DNA of 64,000 nt from Cranoglanis bouderius (taxonomy: Eukaryota; Chordata; Actinopteri; Siluriformes; Cranoglanididae). The notes under the pieces were generated by a model. It was not told the origin of the DNA. It did not search any database and saw only the letters and a program-made list of their open reading frames with translations. The DNA is taken from contig CM042548.1 in NCBI GenBank assembly GCA_023630585.1, positions 19,142,027-19,206,026 on the forward strand, in the 5' to 3' direction. Below, piece by piece: positions 51,546 to 64,000 of this stretch (positions within the stretch are counted from its first letter, which is position 1; every line of letters starts with the position of its first letter). A program made the translations under genes and the position numbers.

Positions 51546-52784
51546 AATCCAACTATTCAGATATAAGGCTCAATATTTAAAGGTGTACAATCATATTTTG
51601 GCTATTCATTGAAGCCATGGGGCGTTTTTACTCCTGAACATTGTACTCATAGGACAAATTTGCCACTGTAAGAAAATAAAATCACTGACCCTCTGGCTAT
51701 ACTTCACAGAACCCAGTTTGAGAACCATGGCTCTAAACGATCTACCGCTTCATACATTACACGTAGAACAATCACTGCAAGCTTTTTTGCACAATTCTGA
51801 TTTTTGTGCCCAAAATGGACGTCTTACCTTGAAGGTTCACAACCACAAGTGACCAATAATCTGTCTTTAATGAGAACACACCTGTACCTTCAAACCCACA
51901 CATCGATTACTTGGTTTCTGTAGGTTACTTCCACTAAATATAGTCACCATTGTTTGTCCTCCATTGTTGTTTTACTGCTCTGCCGACAATGGATGATGAC
52001 GGCGACAGTGTTGCACGTGTTAGTGTGTTGGAGGAAAAAGCCACATGAATTCCACTCTGACCGTTCGCTTTCATGTCACATGGTCATTTATCCGATTGGA
52101 TATATCCAATCTAGGAATGCATATGAAAGTGGCTCAAGTCTGATTTGTGATAAGCTGTGTCCATACAGTCCTTTCTCTGAATTGGACCTTCATCATGGTC
52201 AAACGGTGTTCTTGTATAACTAAACTTTGGGAGACTCTTGTACATTTGTTCATTTGGTAGATGATTTTATCCAAAGTAATGAATGAACAAATGAGACAGA
52301 ATGCAATGTAAACCTGGGGTTGAGCAGTTGAGGGTTAAAGGTATTGCTTGCAGAAGCTTCTGAAGACTTCCCCCCTCCCCTTGCTTCAAAGCACAGTGAA
52401 TACTAGAAGATGTAATCTTCACTAAGATAACACTCGTTTTTAGTTAGGACTCGATTCTATTGTGTAATTTCAGATTAATCCTTGATCAATCTCTAATGTA
52501 ATGAGGAAATCCCCCATTTCAGCTCAGCATACATGGAAAATATATAAAACACACACTTTAATCAGTCTGGCTTATTGGCCTTTTCTTTTTTTTTTTTACG
52601 CACAACATGCATGCCTTACATTTGATTCATGTATGAATGTGTATCGACGGTACTTGGCCACAATGACCAGCGATATGTTTACAGTTGTGATCAGCTTTAT
52701 ATGACCTTGCTCTCTTTGTATTTTGTAATTCTGTGTAATCTAATCATTAATGCTCTTTGGATATAAAGTTTCAGGCCTACATTA
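51546..52784. other. Intergenic region between rab23 and bag2
   Basis: The two genes converge here. I see no gene or clear repeat. Confidence 0.45.
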
Positions 52785-52789
52785 CGATG

Positions 52790-54318
52790 GATTCAAGGCA
52801 CTTTATTTGTCAAAAAACAACAAAAAAAAAAAAACCTGGTCACTTTATCACAGCGCACAACCTTGAGCATACATGAAAATGTCGAGTATACAAAAATATT
52901 ACATTTGTTACGACTGCTAATAGTGGTTCTACATTTTTCTCATTTGGTTATAATGCCTTTATATTAAATGTAAACTTTACGTTTGGAGTAAATGTTGGCG
53001 AGCATTCCTGCACTCACTCGTCTATAAATATTTCACAGAGATGTTATTTAAAAAAAAAAAAAAACACAACACTATTCTGTAATAACATTTTTTCCCCCCG
53101 AACGTGTCTTATCTGGAGTCACTTTGTACATTTATGTCTTTGCTCTGGTAGATGGTAGTCATTTTACAAATAAAGGATCTATTTTAACTGTCTGTCTCCA
53201 TTTAACAAGATATTTTGCATATTAATATTTCCTGTAATAGATCTGTACTGTATAGAACTGTCTAAGCTATATTCATGATGTGGATGAACAACATTATTAC
53301 ACTGTGCATCAACAATTATTTAAAATGAACTTCGGAAACATAGAATGGGAAGAAAAAACTATTACGGAAAATGAAACTTTTTCTGGACGGGCACTCAAAT
53401 TTTGCAGGATCGTTAAGCTGAAACTGTAATAGTTTTAAGGTAAATTCTGTGAGATATTACAATGTTGCATTAGTACCACTTTCAAGTGTTATATTTTTAT
53501 GATCAGTGGCTAGTCGAAAGCACTTAGCACTCAGGCGCGATCCCGTTTCCATTTACGGAGGCTTCTCGAACACTCCTTCACTTTCACTTCGCATTTTACT
53601 CCTTGGCTACAGAGCTGAGCATTGTTCTATACCATATGACAATCTTAACAGCCTTATGAAGAATTCCACTCGAGCATGATGGCAGACGTGGTTTAAATTG
53701 AACCCTCAGCGTGTGCATACCATGTGCAGCTCCAAACACACCCTAAATTTTAGGGGTACAATATACAATAATATTATGCTATCCGTATCTGTATTCGAAT
53801 TTAAACCTGAAGTGGGTGTGGCCTAAGCCAGGGGTTTGGTTTGGTTTTTGTTCTGAGACCCAGTCTGCCCTGGAAAACACTGGAAAGTTCATAATTGGTC
53901 TCAACTACAGATCGGACTCAGATAGGTGTATAGGACTCAAAATATAAACAAACTAGTAGCCTATTTTTGTTAATCTCAACGATATTTCAGCACTCGTTAA
54001 TTGGATTTCGTTAGTAGAATACAATTAATAGAATTAGCCAATAATATATTTAAGTCGAAAAACTGGAATTGTGGTACCACAACGTATCCAAGTTTTAAAG
54101 ACCGTTTTAAAGTGTGCGATACATTCTGTTGCCTTGAATACTACTTAAATTAATTGACAATTTTCAGCTCTTCCATTTTAACTGAGTTAACGAAATGGTG
54201 GTATAAGAAATTAAATGTAGCACGTCACATACAAACATGGTGAGAAACGAAAAGTTGTGCTGATCCCAGTGATTAGTGAAGGCACATGCTACAGTTAGGC
54301 ACTGCTGTCCACATGTCA
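52790..54318 (-). other. bag2: Probable bag2 3' UTR
   Basis: Minus-strand sequence downstream of the bag2 stop, repeat-free. It ends at AATAAA (52802-52807 on the plus strand as TTTATT) followed by GTGCCTTGAATC, the expected layout of a cleavage site. This gives a 3' UTR of about 1.5 kb. Confidence 0.5.
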
Positions 54319-57251
54319 TCATTTGCCATTGGCACTTTTGGACTCGTCCACCTTCTGGTTATCCATGATCTTGATGGTTTTCTCCGCGTTGTCCATGTTC
54401 CGTATGAGTGTCTCGAGTCGCCGCTTGATTTTCTTCTGGTCTTCCAGTGCGCAACTGATCACAATGCTCTGGAATTTCTGGTCAATGGGAACAAGCGGTG
54501 CCTCAGTGAGGCAGGCGGCGTGAAGGGCCTGCAGCTTCTTCCTTGCATTCTGCATGTCGTCGAGCACTTTAGCGGCGATCTCGTCGATGATGGCTATAGC
54601 TGTCCTCAGCGCATCTTCCTGCTGTGGGTTTCGGATGGTGTCTACCGAGACGGTCACCGTCAGTGTCCGGCTCATGAGTCTACTAGCAGTCAGAGCGAGT
54701 TCTTCTCGCTCTCCTGGGGTTACAGAAAAGCAGGGTGTGTTACAGAAAGCAGTTCCGCACTTATCGTTCTATACTCGACAATTCACAAGGGATTTTTTTA
54801 ATGTGTGGCCTTACCATCACAAATGGTTCTCATTTCCTGGCTGTTCTGAATGGACTGGATCATTTCGAGTAAGCACTCCCTCTCGTGTTCCATAGCTGTG
54901 GCCGCTTCCCTTAGTGCCTCCACCCTGAAACACACAACAGTTAAACCTCTGTTTATAATTCCATTTTACACAGGCCATATTTCATGATATGAAATTCCAT
55001 GTACACAACATCAAACTCTTAAAATAAGAATTATATAACTTATACAGTAAATATCTTGAGGTAAAGCATTTAAACAATATAAATGTTAAACTAATTCAAT
55101 TACTGCATAATATCTACTTTAACCAGTGCATTTATGAACACTTTGACTTAAAGAGACAGTTTGGGTAACAAGAGTGAAAGGTACAATGGCGAGATATGCT
55201 GGTAGCCCCAAACTGTAAATTATTAAAGATTAAAGACTTTACAAATAGATCATTTTACAAATAAATAACTCCACTGGACTAAAATATGTGGAACGTCCCA
55301 TATAGCCACAAAGTCCTATGAAACCGCATTGCCATAGTGCTAACATGGAGGGGTTAGATGGAGCTGTGGAAACTCTGTGTCTTAAATCGCTTAATTAGTC
55401 TTTTTACATATCTTTTGATATTTGATTCTATCCTAAGGAATTTCTTTAACTAACTACAATTGATCAGACCTTAATTTTTCAGTATTCCTTGCTTGTCGGT
55501 TTTTCATCCAAATTCTATCAAAATATTTTCTTATCCTTTTCCAGTGAAGATAAACAATACATTAAAGCCTTTAAACAAAGAAAATGAATAAAAATGGTTA
55601 AATGTGTACAGTATTCAATGCACATGTTCTTGCCATGGCTTAAGGAATACATTTTAAGTTGTAGTATTATTCTGTTATTATCACTGGTATGTCATTCTGT
55701 GATTTACATTTGTCATTACTGTACTAGATCAACAACTCTGCTTGGCGTTCACATAAACAAAAGGTGCTTGAACTCGACAATATAACTCCTGCTGACATGG
55801 AGTGTCAACCATGTAGATAATCCAGAAGATTATCAGTAACAACCGCAAGGCAAGGGCAGCATGCTTTACTTTGTTCATAATAACCGGGCCGTTTTATCAT
55901 TCCAAGTGGCCTCTAATCAACGACTCGGCATTTTTTAGTGCATACGTGAACACATTCGAGCTCAGACCCCTCAAACACGACCCACAAGCAAAGTTCTTGA
56001 CATTTTGCTCGATGAGGCTTGCTGTCCGTTATGTACCTGCAGTGTTCCGTCACCTCGCACATACAAACGAAGTGGAAAAATCATGTGGTCCAAAAGTTCG
56101 GTAGCAACATGACTACTAAAAAGAGGCACTCGCAGTTATGTTATTCAGTCAGTAATAACGTGTCAGTGACAGGGAAAATAGTTGGAGTATATGTATGTTG
56201 TTGCCAACCACTCACAAGAGTCACAGGTAGGTCTATGGCAGGAACCATGAGTTCTGTAAGAAAATCCATCTCCTCATTGCTTTCTTTTTTTTCCAGAAGC
56301 ATCTGGTATTTGAATTCAGTTGTTTCCCCCCCCCCTCCCTCCTTCCTTCCTTCTTATTTTTCAATCCACATCCAAATGATAGAACTGTGTCAAATAACCA
56401 TAGCCATAATTCAGTGTTGGACTTGAGTTCTGAAGAAGTCATCGTGTTGGCAAAGCTCATCATGGGTAAAATGTCCAGAAATAGAATAAAGTCCCCTATT
56501 GAGTCCACTTGTATTGTGAACACCAAAAGTACTGAGGTCATTGGGTGTTCCCTTTTAGGTCCAGTTTAACAAAGTAAAAGCCAAGACCTTTGAGACTACA
56601 AAAACTGTAAGAGGCCCTATGATGATAAGCCAATCCTACATAACTGTATAAAGTGTAGAAACTGTATGACTCTTATGATTTTGAAACTCTTCTTCATGCA
56701 GTCAAGGAGCAGTAGCACAGGGTGATGATTTCCCTGCTCTATCACAAATACAAAAAGCTGGTGTTATAGAGAAGGGAAGTCTTCACGCTGTGTAGCTCTT
56801 CCTGAGGAACTCTGGTGTAGCTTAATGCCATCAGTGCACTTCGCGTTGCAAATGGTATTTATAGCCTCGCATGAACAGCAACATTCTTACGGCTGTCGTT
56901 GTTTTGCCGGTTTTACTCATGCCAACAAGTTTTCTCAAGATATAACGAGTCTTATAACACCCGTATTATCATTTAGGAATAATACCGTCGCAGGATAAGT
57001 AGTAAACCTCGCCCTTCTTTCACTCCTAAACCGTTCCTAACGTCCTTGTGAGAAGGCATATGTATTCGGTCTTCAGGCTGTAAAATGTCTGTGATACAAT
57101 GTGTAATGTCCGAGCCACGTACTTACCTCATTTCAATTTCATCCATACTCTCTAGTAGGCGCATGGAGCGGTCGGCCATCGACACGGACCTGCTGAATTT
57201 GCCTTTGGCGGCGTCGGTGTTCATTTTGGCGTTGATTTTAGCCTGAGCCAT
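54319..57251 (-). CDS. bag2: BAG family molecular chaperone regulator 2
   Basis: Exons in transcript order: 57251-57127, 54924-54815, 54713-54319; 630 nt, 209 aa (human BAG2 has 211). The start MAQAKINAK and the phospho-site-like SVSMADRSMRLLESMDEIE match the family. An N-terminal coiled coil covers roughly residues 25-70. The C-terminal BAG-type domain contains TIRNPQQEDAL and DQKFQSIVISCALEDQKKIK. BAG2 binds the Hsp70 ATPase domain as nucleotide-exchange factor and inhibits the ubiquitin ligase CHIP in the cytosol. Intron 1 is 2.2 kb without a recognised element. The order rab23-bag2-znf451 is as in mammals. Confidence 0.97.
54925..57126 (-). other. bag2 intron 1
   Basis: AT-rich DNA with a short C-run and TTCC repeats near 56325-56352. 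No exon or transposon was recognised. The frames at 56019-56541 on both strands are chance. Confidence 0.5.
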
Positions 57252-57480
57252 GATGGCACCCCGTGTGTCCCGAGTGTGTGTGAGAGAGAGAGCACGTAAA
57301 TCTCTTAGTACCCGGCGTGCAGCGGTTGCGTTTTTCTCTCCTCGTATCCGCTCCAGTGCTTTCTAGCGGTTTCCTTGATGGACAGCGGCCCTGAGGAACA
57401 TCTCCAAACATGGGCTGGAACTTTCCCAGGGGTAAACTCTCACTCCTTACACTCCTCACAACCGGAGGAGTGTTACAGAG
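57252..57480 (-). promoter_or_regulatory. bag2: bag2 promoter and 5' UTR
   Basis: CG-rich stretch immediately upstream of the bag2 start on the minus strand, with a short TC run and CGCCGGGT-like blocks. No TATA box stands out. The minus-strand frame 57238-57459 that runs over it is 5' UTR. Confidence 0.45.
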
Positions 57481-57999
57481 AAAAGGGTGGGATTCCTATT
57501 AAGACCCTTCAGAGGGAATCATTGTGGTGTGTGTGAGGTAATTTAAGGTAAGGTCCACCCTGAAGCGCATTAAATATATTTCTACTGAAATATGTATGGT
57601 GTTTAGCTGTTCTGGTGCTAATGTGTTGTTTGGTGCTATATTTTCATAATTTCTGAGAGAAAGTTAGCGCTTGGGTGCTGCACTGATGTCACAGGGGGAC
57701 GTTGCTAGCACAGTTACTACAGAAACATTTTCTGAAACATGTTTCTCTGTAAGCGCCTAAAAACAAAAGAGGAAGAGCTACTTTTTTTTATTTTTACACT
57801 CACTCATTTTTCAGTTTTTGCTAGTTTTAGGTAGAGATGAAGTAAGGGCTAAATCCCACTGACCCCCATATCTGTGTGTAGTCAAACCACAATGCTGTAA
57901 AATACAGGAAATCATCAATAATTATATATCATAATATAAACTTTTTTTTTTCATGGCTAAGTTTAAATAAAGTTAACACCAGAGTTAAACTTAGTTTTC
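57481..57999. other. Intergenic region between bag2 and znf451
   Basis: About 0.5 kb without a gene or obvious repeat; the genes are head-to-tail on the minus strand. Confidence 0.45.
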
Positions 58000-58005
58000 T
58001 TTATT
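58000..58005 (-). terminator. znf451: Poly(A) signal of znf451
   Basis: AATAAA on the minus strand, about 105 bp after the znf451 stop codon. Confidence 0.5.
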
Positions 58006-58108
58006 TACTCCTCGGAACACATTCACAAAAAATTTAACAGCTTACACTGGCTACATGAACAACACGAAAATAAAGGACAAATGGTGTGTGTGTGTGTGTA
58101 GCTTCCAA

Positions 58109-58486
58109 TCAAAAGTCCACCAGGCTTCTCTTCAGAGCCTCTTCCATCTCTGTCAAAGTGAGGAAATTGGAAAAGAAAATTAGATATCAAGTAATTCCCA
58201 TGTACGTGTGTGTGTGACGTACCACTAAGCCTTGGTGGAAAATAGAAGCTTATCCTGTTTGCAAGTAGTTTTTCCATGATTAAGTCAACTCAACCTGTCC
58301 ATCGCACTTTCTACCATGGCTTGCATACGTTTTCACTCTCTTGAACTTTACCACATTTTTATCGTTACAACCTGGAACTGAAATTAACTTAACTGGGATT
58401 ATATGCCATGAATCTACACAAAAAAGCCCATAATATTCACGTGGGGGGAAAAAATCACTATAGTTTGCAAAATTATTTACAAAAAA

Positions 58487-58519
<33 letters not shown>

Positions 58520-61500
58520 ATTGCATATTTATTATTTATGCACCCTGTTGCTGTGAAACCCCTGGTGGGGTTACCCTCAGAGGCACACCAATCTCAAAGT
58601 GAAACAATGGTGGTAGCATCTTGTTGTAGGAATGCCTTTCATCAGGAAAAACTGGTCAGGTTTGAGGGTAGAAGGATAAAGCCAAATACAGGGCAATTCT
58701 AATAGAAAACCTGGTCTAGTCTTGAGACTGGGCTGGAAAAGGATAGAAGCATACTGCCAAAGCGACACTGGGGTGGTTCGAAACCAAGAACCTTCAAATT
58801 TGGTGGTTCTGATTCAGCTCCTGAGCTTGATTTGGTTATCAGTTGGATATACACTTCTACGTCCTAACCAATCTGTTACGGCAATTTGACTAATTCTTCA
58901 ATATAATACATTTTTCACAACTGTCTCTAGATAAAGAGTGCTAAGCGCTACATTTTAGTCACATCTAAGACACTTAACAGACAGCCCCAAACACCACACC
59001 GTGTAAACAAGGCCTCAAACAGTGCTCATCACCACCCAAAGATTCTCTTTTCCCTTTAACAGCCCAGTGTGAGTTTACCAAGCTGATTTCACAGTAATGC
59101 TGGTACCTCTCTTCAGAGACACAAAGCTGGCAAAAATAAACATCTGATTAATGAATGAAAGCTCAGTCATAGACTTTTATGTGCACATTGAGACAACTGT
59201 TGAAAAGAAGAATACCTTGACCCACCCTGGTCAAATGCTGTTGGCTTCTTCGCTTCTTCTGCACTTAAAGCCAAAGCCAGTTTAATCGCCTCATCAAAGT
59301 CATCTGAGGAAACAAAAAGTTTTATGTAGACATATATAATTATATTTATAAATGTACATCCATATACTTAAATCAGATAATATGAAAAGAAAAATAACCA
59401 GAAATAGTAGATTCTTGCAAATTCACCCTTGTTATTTTTGGAAATGGTGCCTGAAGCAATGGCTGCCTTTACATCCTGAAACTCCTCAGCTAGAAAAAGA
59501 AACACGTCAATGAGTGAAATAATCAGTTGTTCCCACTTTGTGACGTGTCTCAGAGTTAAGTTCTTACTGTAGAAAAGATTCTCAGAAAAACCTCACCATT
59601 CTTTTCGGCAGAGATTTCCTCTGCGTTCAAAACCTTCTTGATCGGGGCATCATCCTTGCTTGATCCACCACATCGAGAGGACATACATGGTTCCAATAAG
59701 CAGTGATGAGCATGGTAATGTGAGTGGAAACCGGGCACGTCTTTGTGGCTCTCGGAACATGACTCACAGACGACATCGAAGCTTTTATCCTTGCCCAGGG
59801 CCTCATGTTTCAAGTGCATGTGTGTTTTCATCTCAGCGTAAGAGCCTGTCTTTGCCGCGCATCGGTGACAGACGTATCCACATTTGCCTTCTATGGCCAG
59901 CTGCTTCATGCATCTTGTAAAGGTGGACTTGGTTTCCTCTTTGGCTTTTTGGGAGCCCATGCATGGACAGAGTTGGGGAAGGCTTTTACTTGTTGTCGGT
60001 ACCTCATCAGAGCTCTCTGGGACTGAAAAAGGTCCATTCTCTGTTTTGTCCAAGTGGTAGTAATCCTTGCTGTGCAGGCTGGCGTAGTGCTCTAGGAACT
60101 CCTGCTCAGAGTCATACAGCAAACTGTCGCAGAGTCCACAGAAGTAGCGAAGGAGCAACTGATTATCGTGCTCGTTGACACAGTGCCGGCGGAGGGTCGA
60201 CTCTTTGAAGAACTTCTGTGGACAGTGGCCACAAGCGAACCTCTGGAAGCTGTGACTGGTCACATCGCTGCAATGCCTGAGCACCACCGCTTCAGAGTCA
60301 AATATGTCCTCGCACATTCGGCACAGCCACCGTTCCTTGTTTCTGATATCATGTGGAGTGGAAACAGCTGACCTGCTGTCTACCCTGGTGGGTGGTTTCT
60401 GAGAAGGACTAGACAAGATTTCCGGTTTTGTTTTTTCTCTTTCTTCATAGTAGGTGTGCCCTTGATGGGAAACACCAACATGAGACAGGATGTCCTCAAT
60501 CCTTGGCATGTCTAATTTGCACAGTTTGCAGTGGAAAAGGAAGTTGGACAGATGAGCACCGCCATGGAACCTGCTCATGTGCAAACGAGCGATGGACGAT
60601 TCGCCCGTTAGCTTGCCACAGACGGCACACTTGTGAAAGATTTGGTTGGCTGCTAGAAGATGCTTGCTGGCTTGATCCTCCTCCAGGAACTGCAGGCCAC
60701 ACTCACAGAACCAGGCGAGTTTCGAGGCTCTACCACACTTAGCTTGAGGACTTGAGCTGGAGAGTCTCTGCCGCTTGGCAGGGGACCAAAAACAGTCGTT
60801 TTTGTCTCTTTTATCCCTATGCGATGAAGATACAGTTGCATTGGCATGTTTAGAGGGGTGACTGGTGGTACCCTTGAGGCTGTGTCGGATTTCGCTGTAG
60901 TTGCTGTAGACTAGAAGTGCTCGCTCCATGCTGCTGAGCATCTCCACCTCGTGCTGTGTTTGTTCTCTGTGTTCCTCGATCTGGCTTTGGCATAGGAAGA
61001 TTTTGGAGCAGGAAGAGCACTGGCTCAAAACTGTCAGCTGCTTCATGACCTCAGCCACGCTTTGATCAGCTTCAGCAATAGCACAGCCCTGCCTGCAGTG
61101 TACACTGGGAGAGCAGAAAGGGCACAACAGCACCACATACTGTAAAAAACTGGAATAATATATTCCTGAAGATGTTTTCCAACTCATCCAACGGACTTTT
61201 TTAGTTTCATAAGTCAACTGATGAGGGCCCTCAGATGAGCGACACAATATGTCGAGATGTTTCAAATTAAACATTAATTGGAACAGGATGCTTAAGATGC
61301 ATATTGTGTCATTCCTATTGATTTTATATATATATTCCTTAAAAAATAAAAAAAATTAAATAAATAAACTTACTTGAAGTGAGCCTTGGCTTCCATGTGT
61401 GAAGTAAGCACCTTTGAGCAAGCTGTACATTTGACTCTAAATGCAATATCTTTACATAAAGCAATTAGCCGGTTCTTTGCATATCGTGGAACTGGAATTG

Positions 61501-63967
61501 GCCCCGATGACTTCAACTCTGTTATGAGAATATTTTTAAAAAACATAAAAGTGAGCTTTAATGTTCATTTCCACTGACCATGTAAAGAATTTTTACAATC
61601 TACGGGATAACTGAATAGCTTGGAGCAAGGCTTCAGCACTAACCGTGTAGAGAGACAGACTGAGTCAAGTGGTTTTTGGCTGCCATGTGCTGGAGACACT
61701 CATCTTTGATGTTAAAGAGGAGGAAACAGGCAGGGCAAGCGAAGCAAACAATCAACTGGCAGGTCTGAGAGCTGTCATGACCATCAGCATTAGAGGAGGA
61801 CAGCTGCAGTGGCAATCAAACAGAACAGCTTCACTTCAGTGGTGCTGAGATCTTAAAGAAACTTTCTGAAGAATTTCAAATTAAATTAAAGTGGATGACA
61901 GACACTGACATTTCATTCGTCACTTTTGCAAAACAACTGGCTGATTGTCATCAAATTAGCAGACTGGTATCTGCTCCCCTTAATCATTTAGCAGGAAAGA
62001 TGCATCATCTATTAAGTAAGATAAATGGGAAAAAAGGCAAACCTGAGAATCCAAATGCATTCTCCAATGCTCTTTGGTGTCAAAATGACGACCACATGCC
62101 ACGCAGGCATACACCGAAGCAGGGCTGCCTCTAAGTGTGATAGTGGGGTCACATGGAGAGTGGTCAAATCTATAAATTCAACACAAATAAGAATATTTTA
62201 ATATGCATTTAGAAACATACAGACTTGTAATGGCTCACAAATCACAATTTTACAAAATATCATCATTCAATATGACATTTCTACATTCTCTGGCTATATA
62301 ATGTAAGCCTAGACCTGCCAACTCTGAAGAAGAATAATATGAAGTCCCACACAGTACACAGAAACACAGTATATATTTTTTGATATAATCCTAAAAGATT
62401 ACTAATGAGAAGTATGGGAAAGCGAAGGGGCTTTAGTTAATATCAGTGGGTGTGTCTTGACCAGCTCCCTAGATCAGTAGTCAGGGCACTGATCAGGGAG
62501 TTGGCCATTTTAAAATCCTTCCAGTGCACTGGAACATTCACTCCCTAAAAAGAAAATCCCACAATGCACCGCAAAAACCAGGGAGTATCGATGCTCACTA
62601 TGTTCCCTTACTGGAAATGACGTAATATTTTCTGAAGCCTCTCAGCTCGAAAAACATGGCGGACGAACTCTCAGCCAACTTCGTCTACAAATGTAAGTAG
62701 CTTGTTATTGTTGTTGTAGCTCTCACATGATTACTTACATTAGTGATTCTTAACTTTACGTGATGTTCTATATATGGTTTGTTTGACTTTTAAGTGTTTA
62801 ATGAGTTTTAAAAATCCACTACATAGCCTACGATCCTGCTTGAAGTATCAAGTATCATGACAGAAACACGTGTGATTACGCTAACAAACTTACATGACGT
62901 ATAATGTCAGAAAGATATTGGTCCTGCCTGTTGTTGATAAACGCCAGTGGTGACATTTTACAACGAGAGTACATAATCATGTCGCCGGAAACGGAGTCAT
63001 CGGTATCTTACCAGTGCCCAAACTCGTGTACACAATATACCGATTCACAAACTAGGGAGCTGATTGAGACACACCAGTGGGTTCAAAACACCTAAGCAAC
63101 TCTCTAACAGGTTTCATATGTCGATTGGTTCATTTGCCATTTTTAATTGGGGGGATTAAATAGTACTAGTGTACTCCAATGTTAAAATGCAGAACTCCTT
63201 CTCAAAATACGTACAGGTTGGCAGGTCTGCAAGCCCAATTCATGGTAAGCAGGTAAACACAGGCACACGGGGGAGCAAGCCAATTCATATAGATGTAAAA
63301 CACTTACCGTTTAAGGTGACCCTCAAGCAGAGGGACATTTTCATATACCCGTCCACAGTTAATGACAGGGCAGGTTTGAGGGGAGGACCTTAATGAGGGA
63401 TTGGGAGCAAATCTGCGCCTCCAGCCCATGCCAGTATTGATGATACCAGGCTTTAATCCTGAGGGAAAAGAAGTTTGAAGAATTCACGGTCATGTTCTGC
63501 TTTACACAAAACTGAAATATTCAGTGTGTTGTACTATGCCGCGATATTTGTTTTGCACAAAGAAACACACAACTCTTCTCCACCAACTTTCTGTAAGCTA
63601 TGTAAGGTAATATCGACCTGGCATTCTCAGCCAGATGTCCACACAGCGTTTGGCATCACTGCTGTCCTCGTTGCTGCATCGACTCACTGCCAACTCACGA
63701 CGGCCGTGAGCTTGCTGCGAGATCATCTTCTCCTAAAGGGCAAATACAAGCATGGCACTTGCTACATGCTGAACACATGCGTACTAAAATTGCCAGTCAA
63801 GTTTAATCATCTTTTTTTTTTTTTTTTTTTTTTTAAAATTCACAAGTACAGACCTTAAAAGCTTTGCATTTTTCTGCCCGCTCCTGTTTCTCCACAGCTA
63901 CCTGGCGAGCCAGTCTGTCCAAGGTTGAAACTGCTTGGGCCTTCTGTCTATCCACCTGATCCTCAAT
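58109..63967 (-). CDS. znf451: ZNF451 (SUMO E3/E4 ligase), C-terminal part
   Basis: Exons in transcript order: 63967-63854, 63732-63618, 63458-63308, 62169-62043, 61803-61644, 61518-61374, 61149-59597, 59489-59427, 59303-59226, 58149-58109. They give 2547 nt, 848 aa and a stop; all phases agree. Human ZNF451 is about 1061 aa, so roughly 200 N-terminal residues, including the SUMO-binding catalytic tandem, lie beyond the right edge. Visible parts: a charged helical segment, many spaced C2H2 fingers (for example CFACPACF...HMAAKNH and CTACSKVL...HMEAKAH), most in the 1553-nt exon, and at the end a UIM-like helix FDEAIKLALALSAEEA followed by EMEEALKRSLVDF. ZNF451 attaches SUMO2/3 chains and assists TDP2 at topoisomerase-2 lesions in the nucleus. 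The donor after FDQ (GTGGGT) was chosen because it keeps the last helix in frame; a donor 8 bp later would shift it. Confidence 0.93.
58150..59225 (-). other. Last znf451 intron
   Basis: Contains a small TA/TG run near 58488-58520. Text at 58550-58760 may be an old repeat. No further exon was recognised. Confidence 0.4.
62449..63075 (+). mobile_element. Non-autonomous DNA transposon with a promoter-like exon
   Basis: Inverted ends GGTGTGTCTTGACCAGCTCCC and, reversed, GGTGTGTCTCAATCAGCTCCC enclose 627 bp; AGTG flanks both ends as a possible target duplication. Inside, on the plus strand, are TGACGTAA and ACATGGCGGAC at about 62656, opening MADELSANFVYK and running into the donor GTAAGT at 62693. 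It sits antisense in a znf451 intron. Superfamily not identified. Confidence 0.7.
63811..63834. repeat. Poly(T) tract in znf451 intron
   Basis: About 24 T, close to the 63854 exon edge. Confidence 0.9.
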
Positions 63968-64000
63968 CTAACAATTTCATTTAAAATGGGGTGAAAGTAA

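Noticed and set aside
54286..54895. Plus-strand ORFs opposite bag2
   Set aside because: Shadows of the bag2 exons on the other strand.
59660..60742. Plus-strand ORFs opposite znf451
   Set aside because: Shadows of the large zinc-finger exon.

Overview
The window is nuclear DNA of a teleost fish. The genes have intron-exon structure with GT-AG splice sites, and their proteins match fish or human families. The noncoding part is AT-rich and packed with Tc1/mariner-like transposons, tRNA-derived SINEs, hAT-like elements and microsatellites. The density of Tc1-like copies suggests a catfish or another ostariophysan, but this is inference.

Layout, left to right. 1-16 kb: one protein gene on the minus strand, a homolog of C21orf62/EPCIP with a single coding exon (4751-5404). 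Around it lie Tc1-like remnants, a 1.2-kb direct duplication and a hAT element nested in a mariner-like fossil. 16.7-33.0 kb: a seven-coding-exon class II cytokine receptor on the plus strand, read as interferon-gamma receptor 1 (385 aa), with a repeat-filled first intron of 10 kb. 33-39.6 kb: its 3' flank, more transposons, a 21-bp minisatellite, and a compact promoter-like island (37.66-37.90 kb) followed by a very short ORF and a good splice donor that I cannot assign to a gene. 39.6-49.5 kb: rab23 (237 aa), with a probable noncoding first exon near 39.9 kb and six coding exons. 52.8-57.3 kb: bag2 on the minus strand (209 aa, three exons), convergent with rab23. 58.1-64 kb: the C-terminal 848 residues of znf451 on the minus strand; its start lies beyond the right edge.

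rab23, bag2 and znf451 are neighbours in mammals too (human 6p12), so this part is an old conserved block. The EPCIP homolog next to an IFNGR1-type receptor is unlike human, where C21orf62 lies near OLIG1/2 and the receptor cluster that contains IFNGR2. The genes do not form one pathway: rab23 works in cilium/Hedgehog signalling, bag2 in Hsp70 co-chaperoning, znf451 in SUMO ligation and ifngr1 in JAK-STAT signalling.

I found no CRISPR array, rRNA or tRNA gene. I saw nothing that clearly forms a new multi-gene system. The most intriguing leads are the unassigned promoter and short spliced-looking ORF at 37.6-38.2 kb, a fold-back Tc1 element, two related 30-bp minisatellites carrying a CCAAT motif in every unit, and two coding-like minus-strand ORFs of unknown origin.
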